Assembly: GCA_963974595.1 (NCBI GenBank)
Contig: CAXBDA010000027.1
Coordinates: 1 to 43,147 of the forward strand
DNA from: PZPK01 sp963974595
Lineage (GTDB): Bacteria; Pseudomonadota; Gammaproteobacteria; Pseudomonadales; Oleiphilaceae
DNA length: 43,147 nt
Reading direction: 5' to 3'
The notes below the pieces were generated by a model. That model was not told the origin of the DNA, ran no database searches, and saw only the letters and a list, made by a program, of their open reading frames with translations. Shown here piece after piece: positions 8,117 through 16,515 of the stretch. Position 1 is the stretch's first letter; each line of letters starts with the position of its first letter. The translations under genes and the position numbers were made by a program.

Positions 8117-8181
8117 GTCATTTATCTATTAATACCCTTTCTATAAAGACTTATCCTTAAGTAGTTTATTTAGTATATTGA

Positions 8182-8207
8182 CTTCAAACCAGATAGGTGG
8201 TTTGAAG
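8182..8207 (+). terminator. perfect 10-base hairpin after the 87-aa gene
   Basis: CTTCAAACCA and TGGTTTGAAG pair perfectly around a six-base loop, 66 bases after the stop. The following sequence (CATTTCTTCTGTT) is only moderately T-rich, so this is a weak terminator candidate or a regulatory hairpin in the leader of mrcB. Confidence 0.45.
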
Positions 8208-8286
8208 CATTTCTTCTGTTACGCGTTATCACCCTTCTTTTTAATTCTCATTATTTAAAACCACCCCTAGGGTATACCTCCTGATT

Positions 8287-10569
8287 ATGCTTGGACTCAA
8301 CAAAGAATTATTCCACATAAAACGAGCCACTTTATGGAAAATTCTTCTAGTACTAGTGCTTGTTCTAAGTGCATGGCTTATCTATTTAGATGCACAAGTT
8401 CGCTATAAATTTGAAGGCCAACGCTGGAGTTTACCGGCTCAAGTCTTTGCGAGATCGCTGGAAATCTATGAAGGCAAAGCGCTTAATCTGAAAAATCTTG
8501 AACAAGAACTGCAATTATTAAACTATCAACCGGTTCATGATGTTCAACAAAGCGGCCAATACAAAATCACCGGTAAACACGTTGAACTCTATACCCGGAG
8601 TCACTCAAAACCTGAAGAGCACCAGCCTGCGCACCACATTCGATTCACCTTAAAGAGCGACCAAGTCACGAGTTTGCTAAGTCTCGGCCATCAACCCAGC
8701 ACTATTTATTACCTTGAACCCTTTAAAATTGGCGGCATTTACCCTCACGTAAAAGAGGAGCGACAGTTACTCAACATCGCTGAGTTTCCTGCGCGCTTAA
8801 AACAAACATTATTGATCACAGAAGATCGAGATTTTTATTCTCATATGGGGATCTCACCCTTCGCGATTGCTCGCGCGATGTGGGCAAATATCCAGGCTGG
8901 AAAAATTGTTCAGGGGGGCAGCACGCTCACCCAACAACTCGTTAAAAGTCTTTTCCTCAGCAGAGAACGCAGCTTGATAAGAAAAATAAATGAAGCCATG
9001 ATGGCCATTCTGTTAGAAATTCATTACAGCAAAGATGTCATCCTGGAAACCTATATGAATGATATTTTTCTAGGGCAGTCCGGTAAATTAGCTATTCATG
9101 GTTTTGAGGCCGCCAGTAATTTCTATTTTGCTAAGCATTTAAGGGAATGCGACCAAGCTGAGCTTGCCTTGCTCGTGGCGATGGTAAAAGGCCCCTCTTA
9201 TTATAATCCGCGGCGTTTTCCGGTTCGTTCTAAAATTCGGCGAGACCTTGTGCTCTCTCTATTGAATCAAGAAGCTTACTTAAACGATTCAGAATTTACC
9301 TTGGCAAAAGCACAGCCGCTCAGAATCGTTAACAAGCCTCTCCAAGTAACTAACCGTTTTCCGGCCTTTATGGATCTGGTCAAAAGACAGTTACGAGAAA
9401 CCTATCAAGATGACGACTTACGCTCAGAAGGCCTTAAAGTTTTCACAAGTCTAGATCCACAAGTTCAGTTTCAACTTGAACGGGCCAGCACGCGTACACT
9501 CAAAGAACTTTCATCCAGAATTAACCAAGAAGATTTGCAAACAGCGGCCGTTGTAACCACGGTTGGCAGTGGCGAAGTAGTCGGTTTAGTGGGTGATAAA
9601 CAGCCTCAGTATCAGGGATTTAATCGTGCCCTTGATGCCAAACGCCCAATTGGCTCTCTCATCAAGCCTGCGGTTTATCTAAGCGCATTATCTCAGCCTA
9701 CTAAGTATCACTTGAGCAGTGTACTCAATGACCAGGGTTTTAAGCTCGAATTTGAAGATGGGCAAATATGGCAGCCTCAGAATTTTGACAAAATAGAACA
9801 CGGCCAAGTCATGCTCAACGAATCACTCATGAACTCGTATAACTTATCAACCGCTAGGCTCGGCATTGAATTAGGCATTCCCAGCGTGCATAAGACACTC
9901 AAAAAACTTGGTTTAAAAGCAGACCTAAACCCTTACCCTTCTCTATTTCTAGGCTCTCAGTCCCTTAGCCCTATTGAAGTAAGCCAGATGTATCTTACCT
10001 TTGCAAACCAAGGTTTTAATATGCCTTTAAGAGCAATTCGAGAAGTGACCACGGCTCAAGGCGATGTTATTTCTCGTTACCCGTTTCAGGTAGAGCAAGT
10101 ATTTCCACCTGAGTCACTATTTCTTTTACAACATGCCTTACAAAGCGTTATGCGCTCGGGAACAGGCCGTTCTGCCTATTATACTCTTCCTGCTGAACTT
10201 GACCTTGCAGGCAAAACCGGCACTACAAATGATAATAGAGATAGCTGGTTTGCCGGCTTCTCTGGTGACTATCTGGCGGTAGTATGGATTGGAAATGATG
10301 ATAATACCCCAACGGCATTTACCGGCAGCGGAGGGGCTTTGAAAGTGTGGTCTAACTTTATGAAAACCATTCCCCAATCTTCCGTCGCTATGGTTCAACC
10401 TGAACAAATTAAGTATTATTGGTTTGATCGCCAAACAGGGAAACGTACCGATGAGCACTGTAAAGACGCAAGCCAATTACCTGTTTGGGGAGATATTGCA
10501 ACACTGCCTTATCAGTCATGCACACAGGGTTTCTCTAACATTAAAGGCTGGATCAAGTCATGGTTTTAA
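8287..10569 (+). CDS. mrcB: penicillin-binding protein 1B, bifunctional peptidoglycan synthase
   Basis: A 760-residue class A PBP that polymerises glycan strands from lipid II and cross-links them in the periplasm. Order: short cytoplasmic tail, transmembrane helix at about 15-37, a UB2H-like region (about 50-140, QRWSLPAQVFAR start), the GT51 glycosyltransferase with catalytic Glu179 (ITEDRDFYSHMGIS) and QGGSTLTQQLVK, then the transpeptidase with Ser457 (PIGSLIKP, SxxK), SYN (NSYNLSTAR) and KTG at Lys643 (AGKTGTTND). All catalytic motifs are intact. The UB2H region points to PBP1B rather than PBP1A. The ATG is not preceded by a normal Shine-Dalgarno sequence; CCTCCT lies a few bases upstream instead. 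The gene overlaps the next one by ten bases. Confidence 0.96.
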   Translation: MLGLNKELFHIKRATLWKILLVLVLVLSAWLIYLDAQVRYKFEGQRWSLPAQVFARSLEIYEGKALNLKNLEQELQLLNYQPVHDVQQSGQYKITGKHVELYTRSHSKPEEHQPAHHIRFTLKSDQVTSLLSLGHQPSTIYYLEPFKIGGIYPHVKEERQLLNIAEFPARLKQTLLITEDRDFYSHMGISPFAIARAMWANIQAGKIVQGGSTLTQQLVKSLFLSRERSLIRKINEAMMAILLEIHYSKDVILETYMNDIFLGQSGKLAIHGFEAASNFYFAKHLRECDQAELALLVAMVKGPSYYNPRRFPVRSKIRRDLVLSLLNQEAYLNDSEFTLAKAQPLRIVNKPLQVTNRFPAFMDLVKRQLRETYQDDDLRSEGLKVFTSLDPQVQFQLERASTRTLKELSSRINQEDLQTAAVVTTVGSGEVVGLVGDKQPQYQGFNRALDAKRPIGSLIKPAVYLSALSQPTKYHLSSVLNDQGFKLEFEDGQIWQPQNFDKIEHGQVMLNESLMNSYNLSTARLGIELGIPSVHKTLKKLGLKADLNPYPSLFLGSQSLSPIEVSQMYLTFANQGFNMPLRAIREVTTAQGDVISRYPFQVEQVFPPESLFLLQHALQSVMRSGTGRSAYYTLPAELDLAGKTGTTNDNRDSWFAGFSGDYLAVVWIGNDDNTPTAFTGSGGALKVWSNFMKTIPQSSVAMVQPEQIKYYWFDRQTGKRTDEHCKDASQLPVWGDIATLPYQSCTQGFSNIKGWIKSWF

Positions 10570-11021
10570 ATAACTATCCAACGTTCTATAACACCACCAT
10601 ACGGCTTGTATGTGCTATTTTGCTTGTTAGTTTAATCAGCGCCTGTAGTCACCTTGGCTCACAAACCAACTCGAATAGCAGCCCGGTCGCACCCATCATC
10701 CCCGTTGCAGATGATGTTGTCACACAACCTTTCGCCCCCCAACCACAGCTTGCACCAACAAATGTGCTAGGTTCTATACTCGATTCAGCCAAAAAAGCCA
10801 TCGGCCATCAGCAGTGGTTACGTGCACAGCACCATCTTGAGCACGCTCTACGCGTGGCCCCCAAAGATGCCGAAATATTTTACATTTATGCTGATGTTTA
10901 TGAAGGATTAGGCGTGAATGAACAGGTCATTAATATGCTGAAAAGGGCAAAGTTTTTGGCTAAACCTGATAGTAAAATTTATCGCTTATCGTCAGAAAGA
11001 CTAAAGCGCTTGACTCAGTAA
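10560..11021 (+). CDS. TPR lipoprotein, candidate LpoP-type activator of PBP1B
   Basis: A 153-residue outer-membrane lipoprotein candidate. The signal peptide ends at the lipobox LISAC with Cys29; a Ser/Pro/Gln-rich linker follows to about residue 72, and then two TPR-like helical hairpins (AIGHQQWLRAQHHLEHALRV and PKDAEIFYIYADVYEGLG). It starts inside the last codons of mrcB, so the two are translated together. LpoP, the PBP1B activator of Pseudomonas and relatives, is a TPR lipoprotein that is often encoded beside its synthase; this gene has the same size, layout and position. The lipoprotein and TPR calls are seen in sequence; the activator role is inferred. Confidence 0.78.
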   Translation: MVLNNYPTFYNTTIRLVCAILLVSLISACSHLGSQTNSNSSPVAPIIPVADDVVTQPFAPQPQLAPTNVLGSILDSAKKAIGHQQWLRAQHHLEHALRVAPKDAEIFYIYADVYEGLGVNEQVINMLKRAKFLAKPDSKIYRLSSERLKRLTQ

Positions 11022-11033
11022 GCTTTCCTTGGT

Positions 11034-11969
11034 TTACAGTACATCTTTATCAACCAGACCATAACGCCGCTTTTTTAAGGCTGTAATTTTCGTCACATCA
11101 ACGACCACTAAACCATCGATACAATCGCTAAAATCCGGGTCGATATTAAAGCCTAAGAACTGAGTTCCCCCCTTATCGGTTAGCTCTGTATATTGCTTAT
11201 AAAGCATGGGGACAGCATAACCAAGGTATCTCAGCTGTTTTTTAAGCACCATAAAGCCTTGTTTATAGTCTAATTGATCAAACAAAGCATCAAAGTGGGT
11301 TTGACCTTTTTCACTTATTTCAAAAGGTTGCTTGCATTGAATCTTTTCACGATTTTCGGCATCACAATGAAAGCCATAATATTTACGATAGAAACCAACC
11401 AATAACTCTTTTGCAGGTAATGACAGATCATTGCTAATACTCACCGCACCAAGTAAATAACGATATTCTGGATGTCTTCGTAAGAAAGCAGCGATGCCCG
11501 ACCATAAATAATCAAGACTGCGTGAGCCCCAATATTTCTCTTGAACAAAACTACGCCCCAACTCTAGCCCTGAGCTAAGCATAGGTTCAGCACTCGGTAA
11601 GTATTCGAACAAACTGCTCGTATAGATCGGCTTTTTAGGGTCTGTATAGAAATACTCGGTACGGCATAAACGATAGGCTCCAACTATTTGTTTATCTATG
11701 TCGTCCCAAAGAATAATGTGCATATAGTACAAATCATAACGATCAACATCACGACCGAGGCCTGTACCTTCTCCAACCAAACGAAAAGCTTCTTCGCGTA
11801 GACGACCAATTTCATTTAAGAGCGTTGTATGACCTTGTTCAGCTTTTGGACGAAGCAAATAAATACTTTTATTATCTGGCGTTTCACCCAAGAGTTCACA
11901 TGCAGAAAGTTCTTTTTTTAGGATGTCCCTTGGTTCTGGTTCAGCAATATCCAGCCAGTTAGAATGCAT
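11034..11969 (-). CDS. GNAT-fold N-acyltransferase, OlsB/hemolysin-like
   Basis: A 311-residue soluble enzyme of the family that includes OlsB, which transfers a 3-hydroxyacyl chain from ACP to ornithine as the first step of ornithine-lipid synthesis. Recognisable text: REEAFRLVGEGTGLGRDVDRYD, LWDDIDKQIVGAYRLCRTEY, then SSGLELGRSFVQEKYWGSRS and LDYLWSGIAAFLRRHPEYR. The C-terminal 100 residues continue as in longer gammaproteobacterial members. There is no PlsC-like O-acyltransferase domain fused or nearby, so it would make the lyso-lipid only, or acylate another amine. AAGGA lies about eight bases before the ATG. It is convergent with the TPR lipoprotein gene, 12 bases apart. Confidence 0.82.
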   Translation of the reverse strand: MHSNWLDIAEPEPRDILKKELSACELLGETPDNKSIYLLRPKAEQGHTTLLNEIGRLREEAFRLVGEGTGLGRDVDRYDLYYMHIILWDDIDKQIVGAYRLCRTEYFYTDPKKPIYTSSLFEYLPSAEPMLSSGLELGRSFVQEKYWGSRSLDYLWSGIAAFLRRHPEYRYLLGAVSISNDLSLPAKELLVGFYRKYYGFHCDAENREKIQCKQPFEISEKGQTHFDALFDQLDYKQGFMVLKKQLRYLGYAVPMLYKQYTELTDKGGTQFLGFNIDPDFSDCIDGLVVVDVTKITALKKRRYGLVDKDVL

Positions 11970-12025
11970 CTAAATTTCCTTTAGGTTGATTGTGTTACCC
12001 AGTGACGTCACGCAAGTACATGACA

Positions 12026-12751
12026 CTACGCAACTCGTTCAAATAACAAATCCCACACGCCATGACCTAAACGTTGGCCACGTTTTTCAAACTTGGTGAC
12101 AGGGCGATAATCAGGTCGCTCAGCATACTGTCGCTCTCCAGAAACATTGCGAAACCCTTCTGCCGCCTCCATGACGTTCATCATATGAATCGCATAGGGC
12201 TGCCAGTCTGTCGCCATATGAAAAATCCCACCCATTTCTAATTTAGGCCGAACGGATTGAACAAACGCAGGCTGAACCAAGCGCCTTTTGTTATGCCGCA
12301 CTTTATGCCAAGGGTCAGGGAAGTATAATTGAAGGCGATGAATTGAATTTTCTGGAATATGTGTTTTGAATACTTCATTAGCATCTTCACAAAATACTTT
12401 TAAGTTTTCTATATTTTGCTCAAGCGCTAAGGCCATCAATGCACCCACACCAGGACGATGAACTTCTATACCGAGAAAATTCAGATCTGGTGCATCACCC
12501 GCCATTTCGACCAATGAAGCCCCCATACCAAAACCGATTTCAACGACTAAGGCTTGCTGCCCTGCAAAAGATTCACGGATGTCTGAACCTGCTTGGCCTA
12601 ATTCCAGGCCCATTTTAGGCCAAGCATCTTGCCAGCCTTTTTGCTGCCCCAGGGTCATTCTGCCACTTCGAACAACAAAACTGCGTATAGGCCGGTGTTT
12701 TAGGGCCTGCTTATTTTGCTCAGTATCTAAAGGCTGCTTGTCTTCACTCAT
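12026..12751 (-). CDS. trmB: tRNA (guanine-N7-)-methyltransferase
   Basis: A 241-residue SAM-dependent enzyme that makes m7G46 in the tRNA variable loop. The SAM-binding motif is VEIGFGMGASLVEMA, followed by NFLGIEVHRPGVGAL; the catalytic/substrate motif LYFPDPWHKVRHNKRRLV is characteristic of TrmB, and the C-terminus has PVTKFEKRGQRLGHGVWDL. An N-terminal extension of about 35 polar residues is usual in this family. A GAGAGAGGA element lies upstream of the ATG. Length and motifs are complete. Confidence 0.96.
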   Translation of the reverse strand: MSEDKQPLDTEQNKQALKHRPIRSFVVRSGRMTLGQQKGWQDAWPKMGLELGQAGSDIRESFAGQQALVVEIGFGMGASLVEMAGDAPDLNFLGIEVHRPGVGALMALALEQNIENLKVFCEDANEVFKTHIPENSIHRLQLYFPDPWHKVRHNKRRLVQPAFVQSVRPKLEMGGIFHMATDWQPYAIHMMNVMEAAEGFRNVSGERQYAERPDYRPVTKFEKRGQRLGHGVWDLLFERVA

Positions 12752-12929
12752 GGTCTGTCTCTCGTTCCTCTCTCACTGTTCAATGCCGAGGATAAATCGG
12801 GTTTATTTTTTGATCAGTTTTAAATCGCCGCATCATATGAGTGCAAGACAGAAAGATCAAGTTTGGAGATTGCAAGTCGATCGATATAAGTCACTAGGTG
12901 CTATCAACATTGAGTAATATTTACTCCAA

Positions 12930-13085
12930 AAAGTAACGCTTATTTACAATAAGTGGTCATAATTTAACCGGTTCACAACGGTAATTAGCGTCACTCAGAC
13001 CTACACTGTCAATACAGTTCACGAAAGTGATTCTGTCTTCCTTGTAGAAACCCCTTTACAGGAGTCTTTTGGCTCCTGTTTTTTT
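12930..13085 (+). ncRNA. candidate small RNA ending in an orphan intrinsic terminator
   Basis: The gap 12752-13102 separates two minus-strand genes, yet it contains a strong plus-strand terminator with no plus-strand gene before it. Immediately upstream are short hairpins: ACTGT-caat-ACAGT (13005-13018) and TCAC-gaaa-GTGA (13019-13030), the latter with a GNRA loop. That layout, stem-loops then a terminator, is typical of a bacterial small RNA. The 5' end is a guess; no convincing promoter was found, though TTTACA near 12950 could serve as a -35. I do not recognise the RNA family. Confidence 0.4.
13058..13085 (+). terminator. strong intrinsic terminator on the plus strand
   Basis: ACAGGAGTC and GGCTCCTGT form a nine-base stem (one T-G pair) with a TTTT loop, followed by seven T residues. 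On the minus strand no T-run follows the stem, so it does not serve the AraC-family gene. Confidence 0.85.
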
Positions 13086-13102
13086 ATGCGTCATAAACGC
13101 GA

Positions 13103-14083
13103 TCAATCTAATTGAAATAGCTTAGGCCTCACCATCTTCTTATACTCGCTTGGCGTTAGACCAACCCTGGCTTTGAATACTCGGGAAAAATAAGCCGTAT
13201 CCCGATAACCCACATTTTCGGCCACATCCTGAATACTCAGGTCAGTAGCTTTAAGTAGCTCACGACCATTTTCAATGCGTATATCTTGAAGGTACTGGTT
13301 TGGCGTCATCCCGAGAGCACGCCGAAACCGCCGGGTAAATGTCCTGACAGGCATATCCGCCATCGCAGCCATTTGAGGAATATCAATGTCTTCATGACAA
13401 GCCTTTTTAAGCCATGCCTGCACCTCTATTATTTCCTCATCAGCATGAGCAGCCCTGCCCACAGAGAACATAGGCAGGTCATAACTACTTCCGACTTCAT
13501 GTGCAAAATGTCGCTCCGCCATTTGTCGGCGTTCTAAACCAAATGCCTGACCAATTAAATGAAACACCAGATCAGATAAGGCGTTAATACTGCCGGCACA
13601 ATAAATTCCATTACCATAAGTAATAAAATGCTGCTTTTTTAAATCTACTTGCGGGTAGCTTTTTTCGAAGTCATCAAAAAAGTACCAGTGGGTGGTCGCT
13701 GGCGTGGTTTCCAAAAGACCCGCTTCTGCCAGAAAATAAACGCCTGCCCCTGTTGCAATAAACTTGGTACCAGAATCGTAACGCTCTTTCAGCATTTTAG
13801 GCAGATGAGGATATTTCTTTAAAATATAAGCGGGGTTACGCCAGCTAGGTGGAATAAACAGCCAATCTAATTGACCTAAGTCTTCGAAGTTATCTTGAAT
13901 ATTGAGTGGAATATCTCCTGCCACTTTAGGCTGCTCTGGCGCTATTTTGGCCATCGTTAAATTTAGCTGACGACCTGCGCCATCTAGTTTAGACATCGCA
14001 TTGACAGCTTTAAGAATTTCAAAAGGCCGTGTGACGCCTGAAAACAAAGTTCGATCGTAAACTAGAAATGCTGCGTTTATCAT
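13103..14083 (-). CDS. GlxA family transcriptional regulator (DJ-1/PfpI-like domain plus AraC HTH)
   Basis: A 326-residue regulator. Residues about 1-185 form a class I glutamine-amidotransferase-like (DJ-1/PfpI) domain, with FIATGAGVYFLAEAGLLETT and PATTHWYFF as the family text; the nucleophile Cys usually seen before TGA is replaced by Ala, so no catalysis is expected and the domain probably senses a ligand. Residues about 220-326 hold the AraC DNA-binding domain: MAAMADMPVRTFTRRFRRAL, GMTPNQYLQDIRIENGRELL, VAENVGYRDTAYFSRVFK and the terminal GLTPSEYKK. Such regulators often act on amine or amino-acid catabolism (for example carnitine or arginine genes), but no target is visible here. Confidence 0.9.
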   Translation of the reverse strand: MINAAFLVYDRTLFSGVTRPFEILKAVNAMSKLDGAGRQLNLTMAKIAPEQPKVAGDIPLNIQDNFEDLGQLDWLFIPPSWRNPAYILKKYPHLPKMLKERYDSGTKFIATGAGVYFLAEAGLLETTPATTHWYFFDDFEKSYPQVDLKKQHFITYGNGIYCAGSINALSDLVFHLIGQAFGLERRQMAERHFAHEVGSSYDLPMFSVGRAAHADEEIIEVQAWLKKACHEDIDIPQMAAMADMPVRTFTRRFRRALGMTPNQYLQDIRIENGRELLKATDLSIQDVAENVGYRDTAYFSRVFKARVGLTPSEYKKMVRPKLFQLD

Positions 14084-14204
14084 AAAACCTCTCTTACAAA
14101 ACTGGCTTTTTTGTATTGATAGGGATAATTAGGCCGACATCATAAACCATTTTCTCCATAAGATAAAAGCTATACAGCGAATGGTACAATTAATTCACGC
14201 ACGA

Positions 14205-15713
14205 TTAAGCTGGGCGCCTATCCATGCCGCGATAAGCCAACGCCTCAGTAATGTGCTTTAACTGCAAGTCATCCTGATCCTCAAGGTCTGCCAGAGTCCT
14301 CGCTACTTTAACAATCCTATGTGCAGCACGTGCTGACAAAGCCAGCCTATCCATCGCAGACTCCAGTATCTTTTGGATCTCTGGATTTAATGGGCAGAAC
14401 CGGGTTAATTCGTTTGGTTTGAGTTCACTGTTTAACTTTCCCTGCCGCTGATATTGCTTATTTCTCGCTGAGGCCACTCTCTCATAGACAGATAAAGAGT
14501 TTTCAGCCGGTTCAGCATTTGATAAAAGAATGGCACCCGACTGGCTCGATACTTCAACATGCAAATCAAAGCGATCAAGCAATGGCCCAGATAATTTACG
14601 ACGATACTGGGCAATTTGTTGTGGTGTATCCGAACAAGCAACGGTCGGGTGGCCCGCATAACCACAAGGGCAAGGGTTCATCGCGGCAAGCAATTGAAAT
14701 TGGGATGGGAAGGTGAGCGTACCGCTTGCTCGGGATATTCTAATCTCGCCACTTTCGATAGGCTCACGTAAGACTTCTAAAACAGTACGCGCATATTCAG
14801 GCAATTCATCCAGAAAAAGCACGCCTCTATGTGCCAGGGAAATTTCGCCAGGTTTTGGGTGCGAACCGCCGCCAACCAATGACACAGCAGAGGCCGTGTG
14901 GTGAGGCGATCTGAAAGGGGCAGAAAACAATAAACTCATCTCTCTAGCCACGCCCGCTAAAGAATAAATAGACGCAACTTCAACGGTTTCTTTCTGTGTG
15001 AGCGGTGGAAGAATGCTGGGTAAACGCGCGGCTAACATGCTTTTTCCTGTACCAGGAGGGCCGTAAAAAAGTAAATTATGCCGCCCTGCCGCAGCCAATT
15101 CCAAAGCCCTCCTCGCTTGGTGCTGGCCTTTCACTTCACTAAGATCCGGTAAAGCCTGTAAGAGCGCTTCAGGTGCTTGAAAAGAAATAGCCTCTAACTT
15201 TTGTAGCTCTTTTAAGTGCTGGCAGATTTCACTGAGATGTTTAGCTGCGAAAATAATTCCTTCACTCGCAAGGCTCGCTTCGTAAGCGCTTTCATAAGGA
15301 ACAAACAGACTTAAGCCGTCTTTTATACAGGCAATCGCGGTCGGCAGCACCCCAGAAACAGGCCTTAACTCCCCCGTTAAGGCGAGCTCGCCTAAAAACT
15401 CGTATTGATGAAGCGTATGCACTTCGATCTGCCCGGTCGCACATAAAATACCCATGGCAATCGCTAAATCATAACGTCCACCTTGTTTAGGTAAGTCAGC
15501 AGGTGCAAGATTAATGGTGACGCGGCGATTGGGAAATTCAAACCCGGAGTTGATTAGAGCACTTCTGACTCGCTCTTTACTTTCACGCACCGCCATTTCG
15601 GGAAGACCGACGATCGTTAGTGAAGGCAAGCCGTTTGATAAATGGGTTTCTACTGTGACTCTAGGTGCATCAACACCTAACTGGGCACGCGTATAAACAA
15701 TAGATAGCGACAT
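14205..15713 (-). CDS. comM: YifB/ComM family Mg-chelatase-like AAA+ ATPase
   Basis: A 502-residue hexameric helicase-type AAA+ ATPase. In Vibrio, ComM promotes branch migration when imported DNA is integrated during natural transformation. The N-terminal ChlI-like domain shows VETHLSNGLPSLTIVGLPE, VRESKERVRSALINSGFEFP and NLAPADLPKQGGRYDLAIA. Walker A is LFYGPPGTGKSMLAARLP, Walker B is GVLFLDELPE, and the C-terminal region ends in SARAAHRIVKVARTLADL and ITEALAYR. The frame continues 13 codons upstream, but the ATG at 15713 begins the conserved MSLSIVYTRAQLG and has AAGGA eight bases before it. It follows ubiK with an 82-base spacer holding two inverted repeats. Confidence 0.95.
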   Translation of the reverse strand: MSLSIVYTRAQLGVDAPRVTVETHLSNGLPSLTIVGLPEMAVRESKERVRSALINSGFEFPNRRVTINLAPADLPKQGGRYDLAIAMGILCATGQIEVHTLHQYEFLGELALTGELRPVSGVLPTAIACIKDGLSLFVPYESAYEASLASEGIIFAAKHLSEICQHLKELQKLEAISFQAPEALLQALPDLSEVKGQHQARRALELAAAGRHNLLFYGPPGTGKSMLAARLPSILPPLTQKETVEVASIYSLAGVAREMSLLFSAPFRSPHHTASAVSLVGGGSHPKPGEISLAHRGVLFLDELPEYARTVLEVLREPIESGEIRISRASGTLTFPSQFQLLAAMNPCPCGYAGHPTVACSDTPQQIAQYRRKLSGPLLDRFDLHVEVSSQSGAILLSNAEPAENSLSVYERVASARNKQYQRQGKLNSELKPNELTRFCPLNPEIQKILESAMDRLALSARAAHRIVKVARTLADLEDQDDLQLKHITEALAYRGMDRRPA

Positions 15714-15743
15714 AAGCATTCCTTTGCAAATATAGTCAATATA

Positions 15744-15793
15744 ATCACCCAATCCTTAGGGTGATATATCCAATTTTAATGAGGCTAGCCTCA
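15744..15793 (-). promoter_or_regulatory. two inverted repeats between ubiK and comM
   Basis: ATCACCC-N8-GGGTGAT (15744-15765) is a perfect 7-base inverted repeat close to the comM start, and TGAGGCTAGCCTCA (15780-15793) is a perfect palindrome right after the ubiK stop. The second could fold as a small terminator or processing hairpin; the first could be an operator or leader hairpin for comM. No strong T-run is present. Confidence 0.4.
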
Positions 15794-15795
15794 GA

Positions 15796-16047
15796 TTACT
15801 TCGCTAGCGTTTGTTCTAGCTCAGAAAAGCGTTTTTCTAATAGCTCAAGCTTTTCTCTTGTATGAGCCAATACCGCCTGCTGGGTGTCAAACTCTTCTCT
15901 ACTCACTAAATCGAGCTTAGAAATGATACTTCCCACCATTATTTTAAGTTGAGCTGAAATATCTTCTTGAGCAGATTTCCCAACATCAGGCAGAATTTGA
16001 GTCACTTGCTGATGAATGGTGTTCAATAATTCTTGAGGGCTTAGCAT
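15796..16047 (-). CDS. ubiK: ubiquinone biosynthesis accessory factor UbiK (BMFP/YqiC)
   Basis: An 83-residue membrane-associated coiled-coil protein that assists aerobic ubiquinone synthesis, working with UbiJ. From MLSPQELLNTIHQQVTQILP, the N-terminal amphipathic part is followed by SAQEDISAQLKIMVGSIISK, then VSREEFDTQQAVLAHTREKL and a leucine-rich coiled coil to the end, all as in the family. The frame is open 15 codons further upstream, but the ATG at 16047 has an excellent AGGAG element and gives the normal length. It is divergent from glnK across a 468-base region. Confidence 0.92.
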   Translation of the reverse strand: MLSPQELLNTIHQQVTQILPDVGKSAQEDISAQLKIMVGSIISKLDLVSREEFDTQQAVLAHTREKLELLEKRFSELEQTLAK

Positions 16048-16257
16048 AAAAAACTCCTTTGACAGCCTGAGCATGCTAAATAAGGTCGTCAAAGTTGACG
16101 ATACTTAGATAGTGTTAAGATTTGAAAGATATTACCACGCCCCCAGCTTCAAGGGTATGTCCAATCGGACAAGGCATGTTAAGGCAACATTCGATCAACA
16201 CGTTAAGATATCGTTCTCACAAACTTCAACGACTCTCTTTATAAAGGTCTCTAGTTA

Positions 16258-16272
16258 GCACCAATGCGGTGC
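16258..16272 (+). promoter_or_regulatory. NtrC-type enhancer site upstream of glnK-amtB
   Basis: GCACC-AATGC-GGTGC matches the core of the NtrC consensus (GCACC-N5-GGTGC) exactly. It lies about 110 bases upstream of the sigma-54 promoter, the usual enhancer distance. A further half-site, GCACCA, follows at about 16288-16293. Confidence 0.8.
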
Positions 16273-16367
16273 CTTCATTTTATGGTCGCACCAAAAGCAA
16301 GCACAACTTATTCGCTTTTGATCAGAAACCAAATCTACTCAATTGATTTAAATAGAGTTTTTAATCA

Positions 16368-16383
16368 TGGCACAGCTAATGCT
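16368..16383 (+). promoter_or_regulatory. sigma-54 promoter of glnK-amtB
   Basis: TGGCAC-AGCTA-ATGCT fits the sigma-54 consensus TGGCAC-N5-TTGCW with one mismatch. The invariant GG (16369-16370) and GC (16381-16382) are ten bases apart, as required. Transcription would start near 16394, leaving a leader of about 120 bases before glnK. Confidence 0.78.
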
Positions 16384-16515
16384 CTAACTTAGACAGATTT
16401 GCTATTTCAGAATTTTTCACAGTTTAAAGATGCCTTTAGATGAGCCATGAACAATTCTGAAACAGCAAACCATAAGCAACCACAAATTACCCGAGAATCC
16501 CCATAGGAGCACCCC

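Noticed and set aside
12579..12917. Plus-strand open frame of 112 codons overlapping the trmB 5' end
   Set aside because: Antisense to conserved TrmB for half its length and without family resemblance; it ends before the orphan terminator.
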